64,000 nt of DNA, taken from NCBI RefSeq assembly GCF_003014715.1, contig NZ_PYAV01000006.1:62001-126000 (forward strand). The letters run 5' to 3'. Made by a program: the position numbers and the translations under genes. The notes under the pieces are model-generated. The model was given only the letters and a program-made list of their open reading frames with translations. It searched no databases and was not told the DNA's origin. The stretch's first letter is position 1. Each line of letters starts with the position of its first letter. Below are positions 39,147-47,040 of this stretch, in pieces. The stretch comes from Salsuginibacillus halophilus (lineage in GTDB: Bacteria; Bacillota; Bacilli; Bacillales; Marinococcaceae).

Positions 39147-40112
39147 CTATTCTTCTGATTTTTTCAGCGCTTGATACGCATGCATCGCGATGGCTGTATC
39201 CTGAACCCCGGTACCGGTTAAGTCACAAACCGTTATGGCGCTCTCATTACTGCGGGTGCTTTCAAGGCCGGCAATGATCGCACCGAGCTCCCGCAACGGC
39301 GTATCCTCATGTAAGACCCCTGCTTCAAGCGCAGCCCGGCCCTCACCCATCTGTTTTGACTGCGCCCACACATCACACGCAGCAATATCAGCTTTTTCAA
39401 AAACGCCGACTTCAAGCTCCTGCTTATCCGGTGCATCAGAACCTACCGCTGTAATATGCAGGTTTGAGTGGAGCCACTCAGGCTTCAAATAAGGCGCTGT
39501 CGCCGGAGTTGTTGTCACTACAACTTCGCTTCCTTTAACGACTTCTTCCATTGTAGTGACAACTTTGACCGGGCAGCCTAGCTTCTCTTCCATTTCTTTT
39601 TGATAAGCTTCTGCTTTTTCCTGACGCCGGCCGTACACAAGCACCTGTTCAAATGAACGAACGAGCTGAAGCGCTTCAATTTGCATCCGCGCCTGCATGC
39701 CTGTACCGAGGACGCCGGCCGTTTTAACGTTAGCCGGAGCTAAATGTTTCGCTGCAACTGCGCCGGCAAGACCGGTGCGCACATCAGTTAAATAACCGTT
39801 ATCCTGCAGTAAAGCTTTCGGCTGCCCCGTTTTTGTGGAAAACAGCATCATTAATCCGCCAAGACTCGGCAGCCCATACGTTTCATTGTTGAAAAAACCT
39901 GTTGAGACTTTTACCGCAAAACCGTCAAACCCTTCAATGTAAGCTGTTTTAATATCAGCCTCTCCATTTTCTTCAGGGATATCAACACGTGCCACCGGCG
40001 GCTGAGACACATTTCCGGTCGCAAGGGTGCGAAATGCCGTCTCAACCGCCTCAAGCGCTTGATCATCCAACTTTACACCAGCACGAATCTCTTCTTCGCG
40101 AAACATTAACAT
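39147..40112 (-). CDS. ornithine cyclodeaminase / mu-crystallin family enzyme
   Basis: 321 residues. N-terminal substrate domain, then the NAD(P) Rossmann motif GVLGTGMQARMQIEAL (about 132-147), and C-terminal DLTGTGVQDTAIA. The family includes ornithine cyclodeaminase, delta-1-pyrroline-2-carboxylate reductase and ectoine-utilisation EutC proteins; the precise substrate cannot be told. It stands alone, with AGGAGG 8 bases before the ATG, so context does not help. Confidence 0.85.
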   Translation of the reverse strand: MLMFREEEIRAGVKLDDQALEAVETAFRTLATGNVSQPPVARVDIPEENGEADIKTAYIEGFDGFAVKVSTGFFNNETYGLPSLGGLMMLFSTKTGQPKALLQDNGYLTDVRTGLAGAVAAKHLAPANVKTAGVLGTGMQARMQIEALQLVRSFEQVLVYGRRQEKAEAYQKEMEEKLGCPVKVVTTMEEVVKGSEVVVTTTPATAPYLKPEWLHSNLHITAVGSDAPDKQELEVGVFEKADIAACDVWAQSKQMGEGRAALEAGVLHEDTPLRELGAIIAGLESTRSNESAITVCDLTGTGVQDTAIAMHAYQALKKSEE

Positions 40113-40269
40113 GGCATCAACCTCCTAAGGTTTCCTTCTTCTAGTTTAGTTGCCGAGCACTTCATCATTCAATCTTCATTTTCTATGTATATAGCTGAGA
40201 TGTTAGTCAACCTTTACATCTCACGCTGAACAACTCGCATTTTTCGCCTTAGAATGCTCGTCATGCAAA

Positions 40270-40298
40270 TTTACACTTTATATAGGAACAGCTATAAT
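40270..40298 (+). promoter_or_regulatory. sigma-A promoter of the GDPD lipoprotein gene
   Basis: TTTACA (40270-40275), 17-bp spacer, TATAAT (40293-40298). The following 60 bp are very AT-rich and contain TTAAATTTATATTTAA, which could hold PhoP-type boxes; this is not certain. Confidence 0.65.
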
Positions 40299-40363
40299 TA
40301 TATTTGTTAAATTTATATTTAACGTTTTATATTATTTTAAATTTATAGAAGGGGGACTTACAT

Positions 40364-41449
40364 ATGAAAAAATGGACAAAACTTTTCGGCATTGTTGCAC
40401 TCACAGGGGTTATTACAGCTTGCGGTGACACTGAAGAAGAAGTAGATGAAGCCGGTGATGATGACAGCAATGATGTTGAAGAGACGGAAGGAATGGATGA
40501 CGACGACACTGAAACAGAGGACGATGCAGGTGGCGAAGACGAAGATGATGAGGTTGATGCAGATGAGGAAGATGATGATGACGAGGATGCAGAAGCTGCT
40601 GAAGGCGCAGATGACGACGTCTTAAATATTGCTCACCGTGGCGCAAGCGGTCATGCCCCTGAACAGACGATGCCAGCCATCGAAAAAGCAGCCGACATGG
40701 ATGTTGATTGGATTGAAATGGATATCCAAATGACAGCAGACGATGAGCTTGTTGCTTTCCATGATGTTGAGGTGGACCGGACAACAGATGCTGAAGGTGA
40801 TTTGAAGGACTTCACACTAGAAGAACTGCAGGAGATGGATGCCGGCTCTTGGTTTAACGAGGAACACCCGGATTATGCTGATGAAGCTTTTGAAGGCGAA
40901 AGCATTGTGACACTTGAGGAAGTAATTGAAGCACTCGGCACCGACGAGAATTACTATATTGAAACAAAAGATGCTCACTTGTACGACGGTATTGAAGAAG
41001 CCATGGTAGAACTCGTTGAGGAGCATAACTTGATCGAAGAAGACAGTGTCATTATTCAATCATTTGAACAAGACAGCCTGCATAAAGTACAGGAGCTTAA
41101 TGATGAAATTCCACTCGTACAGCTGCTCTGGTGGGAAGTGGAAGAAGATGAAGAAGGCGAGCTTGTTATGGATGAATGGCTCGATGTAACCGCTGCGCCA
41201 GATGAAATGACCGAAGAAGACTTTGCAGAGATTCACGATTATGCAATCGGCATTGGCCCACATTTGGAGTATTATGACGGTACCGAAGTGATTGACGAAG
41301 ACTTTGTAAGCACAGCACAGGACAACGATTTAGACGTCCATATTTACACCATTAATGACGAAGAAACGATGGAGCGTCTCGTTGACTGGAGCGTAGACGG
41401 CATTTTCACCGACTACCCAGACCGTTTGAATGATGTGTTAGGACGCTAA
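40364..41449 (+). CDS. glycerophosphodiester phosphodiesterase lipoprotein
   Basis: 361 residues. Lipoprotein signal with lipobox ITAC (Cys20), then about 60 residues that are almost only Asp, Glu and small residues, then a GDPD TIM-barrel domain. Catalytic residues are visible: HRGASGHAPEQT (His, about 91), the metal pair in WIEMDIQMT, and the second His in FHDVEVDRTTD. It would release glycerol-3-phosphate from phospholipid head groups outside the membrane. The acidic linker suits a high-salt or alkaline habitat. AGAAGGGGGAC precedes the ATG. Confidence 0.9.
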   Translation: MKKWTKLFGIVALTGVITACGDTEEEVDEAGDDDSNDVEETEGMDDDDTETEDDAGGEDEDDEVDADEEDDDDEDAEAAEGADDDVLNIAHRGASGHAPEQTMPAIEKAADMDVDWIEMDIQMTADDELVAFHDVEVDRTTDAEGDLKDFTLEELQEMDAGSWFNEEHPDYADEAFEGESIVTLEEVIEALGTDENYYIETKDAHLYDGIEEAMVELVEEHNLIEEDSVIIQSFEQDSLHKVQELNDEIPLVQLLWWEVEEDEEGELVMDEWLDVTAAPDEMTEEDFAEIHDYAIGIGPHLEYYDGTEVIDEDFVSTAQDNDLDVHIYTINDEETMERLVDWSVDGIFTDYPDRLNDVLGR

Positions 41450-41470
41450 GTGGCTATATCACTTCATATG

Positions 41471-41494
41471 AACCAGGCCCCGCGCCTGGTTTTA
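41471..41494 (+). terminator. terminator of the GDPD gene
   Basis: AACCAGGC/GCCTGGTT arms followed by TTATATATA, 21 bp past the stop. Confidence 0.8.
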
Positions 41495-41608
41495 TATATA
41501 TGTAGAAGTTTATCGTGATTTCATTGACAAGCACTCAACAGATGAGTATGTTCACTCAAGTGGGTGTATTATATCCACGAAACTGATCAATTGACGAGGT
41601 AACAAAAT

Positions 41609-42118
41609 ATGACTGATGTACGCAAAGCAGATTTCTACTATGGCTCATTGTTGTCCATTTTAATCAATCAACATAAAGACCCGCGCGTATTTGAAAAAGG
41701 CGAGCACCGACGAATTTATGCGATCTCGCGGGCAGAATCTACAGGTGAAAAACTCTGGATTTACACGAAATACAAATCAGAGCCTTCAGAAAACCAGACC
41801 CACCAAACGAAAACGTGGACCTTCCGCTTCTCGCCCGACGAAATCAATGCCATTCTACAGTTATATACTGCCGGTGAAGAAGACCGGTACGCATTCGCCC
41901 TCATCTGTGCGAAATACGACTGCTTTCAAGAAAGTGAAATTGCATTATTAACATTTCAGCAAGTCATAGACTGTTTAGGTTTAGAAGGTGTGGAAGTCAG
42001 CCCGCCGCGCATTGCCATCCGCACCCGCAAAGGCCGGCGCGGACTGCAGGCTTATGGGAGTGGCCGGGATGTGGCTGAAGCATTAATGATTTCTCGGGAT
42101 GCGGTGGAGCGCCTGTAA
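41609..42118 (+). CDS. hypothetical protein, 169 residues
   Basis: Not recognised. No signal peptide or membrane segment. The middle (KTWTFRFSPDEINAILQLYTAGEEDRYAFALICAKYDCFQESEIALLTFQQVIDCLGLEG) could form a helical domain, and the C-terminus is basic and glycine-rich (IAIRTRKGRRGLQAYGSGRD). It begins with GACGAGGTAACAA before the ATG. It is the first of a run of small unknown genes that ends at topB. Codon use is like its neighbours. Confidence 0.65.
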   Translation: MTDVRKADFYYGSLLSILINQHKDPRVFEKGEHRRIYAISRAESTGEKLWIYTKYKSEPSENQTHQTKTWTFRFSPDEINAILQLYTAGEEDRYAFALICAKYDCFQESEIALLTFQQVIDCLGLEGVEVSPPRIAIRTRKGRRGLQAYGSGRDVAEALMISRDAVERL

Positions 42119-42220
42119 GATTTTTACGTGCGCTGAAATGAAGCTTTTGAACCTTCAGAAATGTAAATTGTCGTGAGAAGCTTTTCGATTTTTGAGAACT
42201 TAAAATTTTATTCACCCCCC

Positions 42221-42249
42221 TTGTCATTATCCCGGTGCGTTTGTTATAT
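42221..42249 (+). promoter_or_regulatory. promoter of the first 62-residue paralog
   Basis: TTGTCA (42221-42226), 17-bp spacer, TTATAT (42244-42249). It puts the transcription start at about 42256, right at the start of the conserved leader. Confidence 0.6.
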
Positions 42250-42256
42250 TGCTTTG

Positions 42257-42335
42257 ACCTGGATAAAGGATTTTTAACTCAGGGTGCTTCTTCCTGGCTG
42301 CCAAGCTTTATGGCAGGTTCAAAGGAGCAAAGTGC
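42257..42335 (+). ncRNA. conserved 5' leader, copy 1 (candidate cis-regulatory RNA)
   Basis: About 79 nt from the predicted start site to the ATG. Shared with the leader at 45453 in order: CCTGGA, TTTAACYC, GGYGCTTCYTCCTG, TGGCAGGT and CAAAGGRG. CTGCCA/TGGCAG forms a hairpin next to the ribosome site AAAGGAG. The 5' ACCTG could instead pair with CAGGT, giving two exclusive folds. I do not recognise it as a known riboswitch. Confidence 0.6.
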
Positions 42336-42524
42336 ATGGGCCAGTATTATATCGACCACTACAATCAAGAAATTCATCATACAAGCTTTGTAAACGATCG
42401 TTGTGCAATTTTGCACGTCAACAGCGAACACCGCGCTACAGTTCGAAATGAGCGTGAAATTGAAAAACTTCTAAAAGCAAATGGGTATGCAAAATGCGAC
42501 TGCCTGAAAGAGACAGACATTTAA
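42336..42524 (+). CDS. 62-residue conserved small protein, paralog 1
   Basis: 62 residues, function not recognised. N-terminus MGQYYIDHYN, then EIHHTSFVNDRC, EHRA and a C-terminal GYAKCDC. It is about 60% identical to the protein at 45534. Three cysteines, two of them in CDC near the end, and several histidines could bind metal. It is preceded by the conserved leader with an AAAGGAG ribosome site. Two paralogs each with the leader strongly suggest a real gene. Confidence 0.75.
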   Translation: MGQYYIDHYNQEIHHTSFVNDRCAILHVNSEHRATVRNEREIEKLLKANGYAKCDCLKETDI

Positions 42525-42686
42525 GTGACTGCTGCTGAATATACAGAGAACATGGTTTAGCATAGAACTTCAGAAATCTTACACAGCAAATAAACCATTA
42601 TAAAAAACAAACTGATCTTCGGGTTTACTTTATTCCAGGGTAACTCAATTTTTAAGTGCAGGGGGAAAGCACCCCCCTCCTTTACA

Positions 42687-42728
42687 TAAAAACCGCCACT
42701 GCCTACAAACAGCAGCGGCGGTTTTTTA
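42687..42728 (+). terminator. terminator in the gap after paralog 1
   Basis: AACCGCC...GC / GC...GGCGGTT stem followed by TTTTTT. It is about 160 bp past the paralog-1 stop; the 321-bp gap otherwise shows nothing. Confidence 0.75.
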
Positions 42729-42845
42729 GGTATTTCGTGTCAGATTTTCTCGCAAAGGTTTGACTGCTGCACTTGCCGGTAATACACCCATACACAAAGA
42801 TGATAAATGAATCAATCATCTTAATTTTTTAAGGAGGATTTTATT

Positions 42846-43013
42846 TTGCGTACCAATGAGATGATGGAAAAGGCAATGCTTGAAAATCACGGTCTTTGTT
42901 TTGAAGAATACAGCCGTTGTGTTGAAAAGAAAATGCAGGTTGAACGTGAAAGAGCTTATGACCATCAACAAGCAAAAGCGATGGAACAAGAGGTTAACAG
43001 CCGTTTGATGTAA
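42846..43013 (+). CDS. 55-residue hypothetical protein
   Basis: TTG start with AAGGAGG 9 bases upstream, 56 codons to TAA. The protein is helical and charged (RTNEMMEKAMLEN, then VEKKMQVERERAYDH, QQAKAMEQEV), with two Cys. It is 16 bp upstream of the 60-residue gene at 43030 and shares its operon. No family is recognised; the strong ribosome site is the main evidence that it is real. Confidence 0.6.
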   Translation: MRTNEMMEKAMLENHGLCFEEYSRCVEKKMQVERERAYDHQQAKAMEQEVNSRLM

Positions 43014-43029
43014 GGAAAGGAGGCATAAC

Positions 43030-43212
43030 ATGTCTGAAATCATGGAAGGGCTTCACCGGGAAGTCCGGGGCAAGGTTCATAAAAGTATCCATAAACTTAC
43101 CGGCGACCGGCTGGAGCAGATGCTCGGCAGAAGAAATGAAGCTATCGGAAAAATTCAGCGCCAAGAGCAGTGCTCATTAACAGAAGCTGTTTTTAAATAT
43201 AACAAACATTGA
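43030..43212 (+). CDS. 60-residue hypothetical protein
   Basis: Begins MSEIMEGLHREVRGKVHK and is basic and helical throughout (KLTGDRLEQMLGRRNEAIGK). AAAGGAGG lies 7 bases before the ATG. It follows the 55-residue gene and is itself followed by a terminator. Not recognised; the basic helices might bind nucleic acid. Confidence 0.65.
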   Translation: MSEIMEGLHREVRGKVHKSIHKLTGDRLEQMLGRRNEAIGKIQRQEQCSLTEAVFKYNKH

Positions 43213-43218
43213 TTGAAG

Positions 43219-43251
43219 TAACGCTCCACCAATAGGGCGTTATTTTTTTGG
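43219..43251 (+). terminator. terminator of the two small genes
   Basis: TAACGC / GCGTTA arms followed by seven T residues. It lies just past the 60-residue gene and is convergent with topB. Confidence 0.8.
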
Positions 43252-43269
43252 TTTTATTTTAGGTCTTCG

Positions 43270-45339
43270 TTAAATGAAGGTGATTTTTCCTTCTGAAGTC
43301 AACTGTAGTGCAGCGGAAAATTTCCCCTTCTTTCCTTTGAAACCTTTTAATGTATTCGTTTTTCCTTTCGTAAGCAGCGTCTGTACCTGCTGGTCGGTCA
43401 ACTTTTTGCCGGCAACCGTACGAGGCAGGCTAAACAAGCAGCCTTGCCGGTAACCGCTGCAGCCAATAAATGTTTTCTTTTTCGCCTTTTTATCCTTCAA
43501 CACCCCGCCACATGACGGACATGTGCCCACCGTCTCTGCTTCTTCTGCTTTCGTCTCGTAGGAGGCCACATTCCAGCTACCGGACGCGGCTTTTGCCTCC
43601 TGTACAAGCTGTGTCACTAAATGTCTCGTCTGGTTTACAAACGGATCGGCACTACGCTCGCCGGCGCCGACTTTTGTTAAATACTCTTCCCATTTTTGTG
43701 TCGTTTCTACATCTGTCAAAATCGATCCAGACCCGAGACAGTTAATCAAGAGTTCCCCTTTCGCTGTTGCGGCTGCTTGATTTTTTTCAAACGTGATATA
43801 CCCCCGTTTTTCAAGCGTATCTATGATCCCGGAGCGGGTAGCTTCTGTCCCGAGATGATGCTTTTCCATCGCGCGCCGCAGCGACCCCTGGGTGTAGCGC
43901 TTCGGTGGTTTCGTCTCCTTTTCATCCACTTCAGCATTGATCACAGTGCCTTTTTGTGTTTGTAAATCTGGAATGACATCATCATCTTGTTTTGAAGCCG
44001 GAATCACATGGCGCCAACCGGTTTGGAGCTCGCGCTGACCTTCCGTTAAAAAACGAAAGCGCTCGTCGACAACGCTAATTAACTTTTCGTACTCTACTTT
44101 TTGCACCGGATAGTGCGCGGCAAGGAGCGAACGGGCTATTAAATCATAAACTTTTACTTCGTCGTTTTTCAGTTTCGCCGGGTCAGGCACTTGTTCTGTC
44201 GGAATAATCGCGTAGTGATCAGATACTTTACTTGCATCTATATAACGCTTGCCAGGCTTCTCTTTTGCTTCAGGAACAAGTTCAGCATATGATGGAAGCT
44301 CTCCTAAAGCTTTGATTACCTTTGGAAATGTCGCCGCCTCCGCCGGGGTAACATGACGGCTGTCCGTACGCGGATAGCTGACAAACCCGGATTCATACAA
44401 GGACTGAAGCGCACGTTCTGTCACTTTTGTCGGCATTTTCAAACGCTCATTTGCCGCCGCCAATAAGCTCGATAAATGATAAAACTGCGGGGGCTGATAC
44501 GTTTTTGCGCTAGTGCTCCGGTCTTCAATAACCGCCGGACGATCTTTTACATATACGGCGAGGTTGTCTGCTTTATGCTGTTCCAAAATACGGTGCGTCT
44601 CTCCATTTGTCCATTTCCCTTCAATCACTTCATTCCCGTATTGAAAAGTCGCACGACATTCCCAATAAGGCTCTTTTTGAAAATCGCGGATCTCTTGTTC
44701 AAGCGCAGCGATTAAAGAGAGAAGCGGTGTCTGCACGCGCCCGACAGAAAATACACCTTGCCGGCTGGACGCCTGCTGGTTAATGAGCAGGCTGTACGCC
44801 CTAGTTAAGTTAATTCCAACAAGCCAGTCGCTTACCGCCCTGGCATGTGCTGCTTGATAAAGCGGGTAAGTTTCTTCTTTAGAACGCAATTTGCTTGCAG
44901 CTTCCTGTACCGCTTTTGGTGTTAATGACTGCGTCCATAAATAAGACACTGGCTTTTTTGCTTGTCCAGTGAAAGCGACAATTGAATATCCGATGGCTGC
45001 ACCTTCTCGGCCGGGGTCACAGGCGATAACAATGTGAGAAGCTTTTTGCAGGGCTGGTTTCACGTTACGGTACTGCTTCATGCCAAACTTGGATACTTTT
45101 GAACGAAATCGTTCCGGAAGAATGGGCAGCGTACCAAGTTTCCAAGTTTTATAAGCTGCATCATAGCCTTCAGGTTCTTCAAGTTCTAATAAGTGACCTG
45201 ATGCCCAAACGATGAGCGCACCTGATGGGAAAGCTTCACACGGTTTAATGTCGATGCCTTCAGAAGTTTTACGGGTCGGAAAAGCTTTGGCGATCGCTTC
45301 AGCTTGAATCTTCTTTTCGCAAAGCAGGACAGTAGTCAT
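43270..45339 (-). CDS. topB: DNA topoisomerase III
   Basis: 689 residues of type IA topoisomerase. The Toprim domain has the acidic DPGREGAAIG (about 109-118); the catalytic Tyr is in GFVSYPRTDSRHV (about 325). One C-terminal zinc finger (CPSCGG...GCSGYRQGC) is seen, fewer than in chromosomal TopA, as is usual for TopB. It decatenates DNA. It lies between the two 62-residue paralogs and opposes the small plus-strand genes. AAGGAGACCTGCT precedes the ATG. Confidence 0.95.
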   Translation of the reverse strand: MTTVLLCEKKIQAEAIAKAFPTRKTSEGIDIKPCEAFPSGALIVWASGHLLELEEPEGYDAAYKTWKLGTLPILPERFRSKVSKFGMKQYRNVKPALQKASHIVIACDPGREGAAIGYSIVAFTGQAKKPVSYLWTQSLTPKAVQEAASKLRSKEETYPLYQAAHARAVSDWLVGINLTRAYSLLINQQASSRQGVFSVGRVQTPLLSLIAALEQEIRDFQKEPYWECRATFQYGNEVIEGKWTNGETHRILEQHKADNLAVYVKDRPAVIEDRSTSAKTYQPPQFYHLSSLLAAANERLKMPTKVTERALQSLYESGFVSYPRTDSRHVTPAEAATFPKVIKALGELPSYAELVPEAKEKPGKRYIDASKVSDHYAIIPTEQVPDPAKLKNDEVKVYDLIARSLLAAHYPVQKVEYEKLISVVDERFRFLTEGQRELQTGWRHVIPASKQDDDVIPDLQTQKGTVINAEVDEKETKPPKRYTQGSLRRAMEKHHLGTEATRSGIIDTLEKRGYITFEKNQAAATAKGELLINCLGSGSILTDVETTQKWEEYLTKVGAGERSADPFVNQTRHLVTQLVQEAKAASGSWNVASYETKAEEAETVGTCPSCGGVLKDKKAKKKTFIGCSGYRQGCLFSLPRTVAGKKLTDQQVQTLLTKGKTNTLKGFKGKKGKFSAALQLTSEGKITFI

Positions 45340-45417
45340 AGCAGGTCTCCTTGTGTGATGAGCTGAATGTTATTTTCACAGAATACGAGGTTGTAGGCAA
45401 GCGGGTAAAAGTATCGC

Positions 45418-45446
45418 TTCACGGGTTATAAAAGCTTTGGTACAAT
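45418..45446 (+). promoter_or_regulatory. promoter of the second 62-residue paralog
   Basis: TTCACG (45418-45423), 17-bp spacer, extended -10 TGGTACAAT ending at 45446. The predicted start lies at about 45452, again at the start of the conserved leader. Confidence 0.6.
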
Positions 45447-45452
45447 GAAAGA

Positions 45453-45533
45453 GCCTGGAAGCTGAGCCTTTAACCCCTAGGCGCTTCCTCCTGTCCGAGT
45501 TTCATTTTGGCAGGTGCAAAGGGGTTGTAACAC
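45453..45533 (+). ncRNA. conserved 5' leader, copy 2 (candidate cis-regulatory RNA)
   Basis: About 81 nt. Carries CCTGGA, TTTAACCC, GGCGCTTCCTCCTG, TTGGCAGGT and CAAAGGGG in the same order and spacing as the leader at 42257. The 5' CCTG can pair with either of the downstream CAGG-type segments. The first stem differs in sequence from copy 1. Confidence 0.6.
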
Positions 45534-45722
45534 ATGGGGCAATATTATATCGACCACTACAACGCAGAAATTCATCACACCAACTTCGTCAATGATCGAT
45601 GCACAATTTTAAACGTAGCAAGTAAGCACCGAGCGACCCTGCAAAGCGAGCGTGAAGTGGCACGCCTCTGCCGCGATTCCGGGTACGTGAAGTGCGCTTG
45701 TTGTGACGGCTTGGTGATTTAA
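45534..45722 (+). CDS. 62-residue conserved small protein, paralog 2
   Basis: 62 residues: MGQYYIDHYN, EIHHTNFVNDRC, KHRATLQSEREV and a C-terminal GYVKCACC. It aligns without gaps to the protein at 42336. The C-terminal CACC replaces CDC. The ribosome site AAAGGGG is part of the leader. Function unknown; the shared leader implies shared regulation. Confidence 0.75.
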   Translation: MGQYYIDHYNAEIHHTNFVNDRCTILNVASKHRATLQSEREVARLCRDSGYVKCACCDGLVI

Positions 45723-45780
45723 GTCTCACAGTGAAGTTGCCGGCTTTTCGGCTTTTTATGCGATGAGGGGTTGGCTCTTT

Positions 45781-45838
45781 CCAGGAATGCTTGAAGAAGG
45801 GCAGGAGGAACGCGCCTTCTTTACTTAAAAGCATTCCT
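45781..45838. other. long two-part hairpin after paralog 2
   Basis: AGGAATGCTT with AAGCATTCCT, and inside it AAGAAGG with CCTTCTT, form a long interrupted stem. It lies between paralog 2 and the terminator at 45879, so it would be in the 3' part of the paralog-2 transcript or in a small RNA. Confidence 0.55.
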
Positions 45839-45878
45839 GTTGCGCGCTTTGCGTCACGACGCTTTGCACAGCGCCTGA

Positions 45879-45905
45879 TGTAACCCATCGGCGCTGTTTT
45901 TTTAT
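45879..45905 (+). terminator. terminator downstream of paralog 2
   Basis: CAGCGCC / GGCGCTG arms followed by seven T residues. Confidence 0.85.
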
Positions 45906-45976
45906 GCAAAAATGATACCTTCTTTTGGTGTATGTTTCCATATATATATTATAAAGCGTGAAAGGAGCGATAGCGA

Positions 45977-46933
45977 ATGCAGGCACGTTCAGTTTTTGAA
46001 GCTGCGGCACGAATCCGAAGCGGGGTTTTATATTCTCCCCTCATTTACTCGCAAACATTAAGCGAAGCAGGGGGACAGCCGGTTTATTTAAAACTCGAAC
46101 AGCTGCAGCCGAGCGGTTCGTTTAAACTGCGCGGGGCAATGAATTTCATCCGATCTCTGTCTAATGAAGCGCAAAAAGCGGGCGTGACGACATTTTCTAC
46201 AGGTAATCACGGTATGGCCGTAGCTTACGCTGCCGCGCAGCTTGGGATTCCTGCTGTGATATGTGTATCTAAACACGTACCTAAGGCTAAGGTGGATATT
46301 CTAGAGAAAAGTGGTGCGCGCATTCACATTGAAGGTGAAACGCAGGACGAAGCGGGAGAAATTAGTGCAGCTTATGCTTCAGAAGGTATGACGGTGGTTC
46401 CCCCATTCGATCATCCGGCGATCATTGCTGGACAAGGAACGATCGGTCTTGAAATGATCGAAACCCGGCCGGAAATTGAGCATATCATTGCCGGGCTCTC
46501 AGGCGGTGGTCTATTAGCTGGTATTGGACTGTTTGCTAAATCTGTTGATGAAAACCTGCGTGTAAGCGGAATTTCAGTCATGAAAGGCGCTGCGATGGAT
46601 GACAGTCTTCGTGCCGGATATCCCGTTGCAGTTGATGAACCTCCGACATATGCTGACAGCCTCCTCGGAGGGATCGGCGAGCACAATCATTATACCATGC
46701 CACTTGTCGGGCGTTATGTTGATGAACGGATTCGTCTGGCTGAAGAAGATATCGCCCGTGGCATGGCTTCTTTATATGAAGCGCACGGCCTTCTCGTTGA
46801 AGGTGCTGCAGCCGTCGGCGCCGGCGCGATTTTATCAGGAGCTGTACAGCTTAAAGGGCCGGCTGCAATAGTTGTTACCGGCGCAGGCATCAGTACTTCT
46901 GATCACCGTCAAGCAGTACAGCCGTTTATTTAG
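45977..46933 (+). CDS. PLP-dependent threonine/serine dehydratase family enzyme
   Basis: 318 residues, a catalytic domain without a C-terminal ACT domain, like catabolic threonine dehydratases and serine racemases. The PLP Lys is at about 50 in PSGSFKLRGAMN, the glycine loop is GLSGGGLLAGIG, and the C-terminal VVTGAGIS closes the fold. It deaminates threonine or serine to 2-oxo acids. GAAAGGAGCGATAGCGA precedes the ATG. It is followed at 108 bp by the MBL-rhodanese gene, with no clear pathway link. Confidence 0.88.
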   Translation: MQARSVFEAAARIRSGVLYSPLIYSQTLSEAGGQPVYLKLEQLQPSGSFKLRGAMNFIRSLSNEAQKAGVTTFSTGNHGMAVAYAAAQLGIPAVICVSKHVPKAKVDILEKSGARIHIEGETQDEAGEISAAYASEGMTVVPPFDHPAIIAGQGTIGLEMIETRPEIEHIIAGLSGGGLLAGIGLFAKSVDENLRVSGISVMKGAAMDDSLRAGYPVAVDEPPTYADSLLGGIGEHNHYTMPLVGRYVDERIRLAEEDIARGMASLYEAHGLLVEGAAAVGAGAILSGAVQLKGPAAIVVTGAGISTSDHRQAVQPFI

Positions 46934-46988
46934 TGAATAAGACACTACCCTTTTCGGCAAGTTAAACCGAGATATATGTTTTACCATT

Positions 46989-47002
46989 TACCCCTAAGGG
47001 TA
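46989..47002. promoter_or_regulatory. CstR/CsoR-like operator
   Basis: TACCC-CTAA-GGGTA is a perfect palindrome 38 bp before the start of the persulfide dioxygenase-rhodanese gene. CsoR-family persulfide sensors (CstR) bind TACCCC/GGGGTA-type sites. No CsoR gene is in the window. Confidence 0.5.
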
Positions 47003-47040
47003 TTGAAGTTAATGTATCAATTAAATGAAAGGGTGACTCC

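Noticed and set aside
40413-40784. Open frame of 123 codons antisense to the GDPD gene, His/Leu-rich
   Set aside because: It is the complement of the Asp/Glu-rich linker and has no ribosome site.
42687-42728. Possible riboswitch before the 55-residue gene
   Set aside because: The hairpin is a plain terminator with a T-run and no conserved expression platform or partner sequence was seen.
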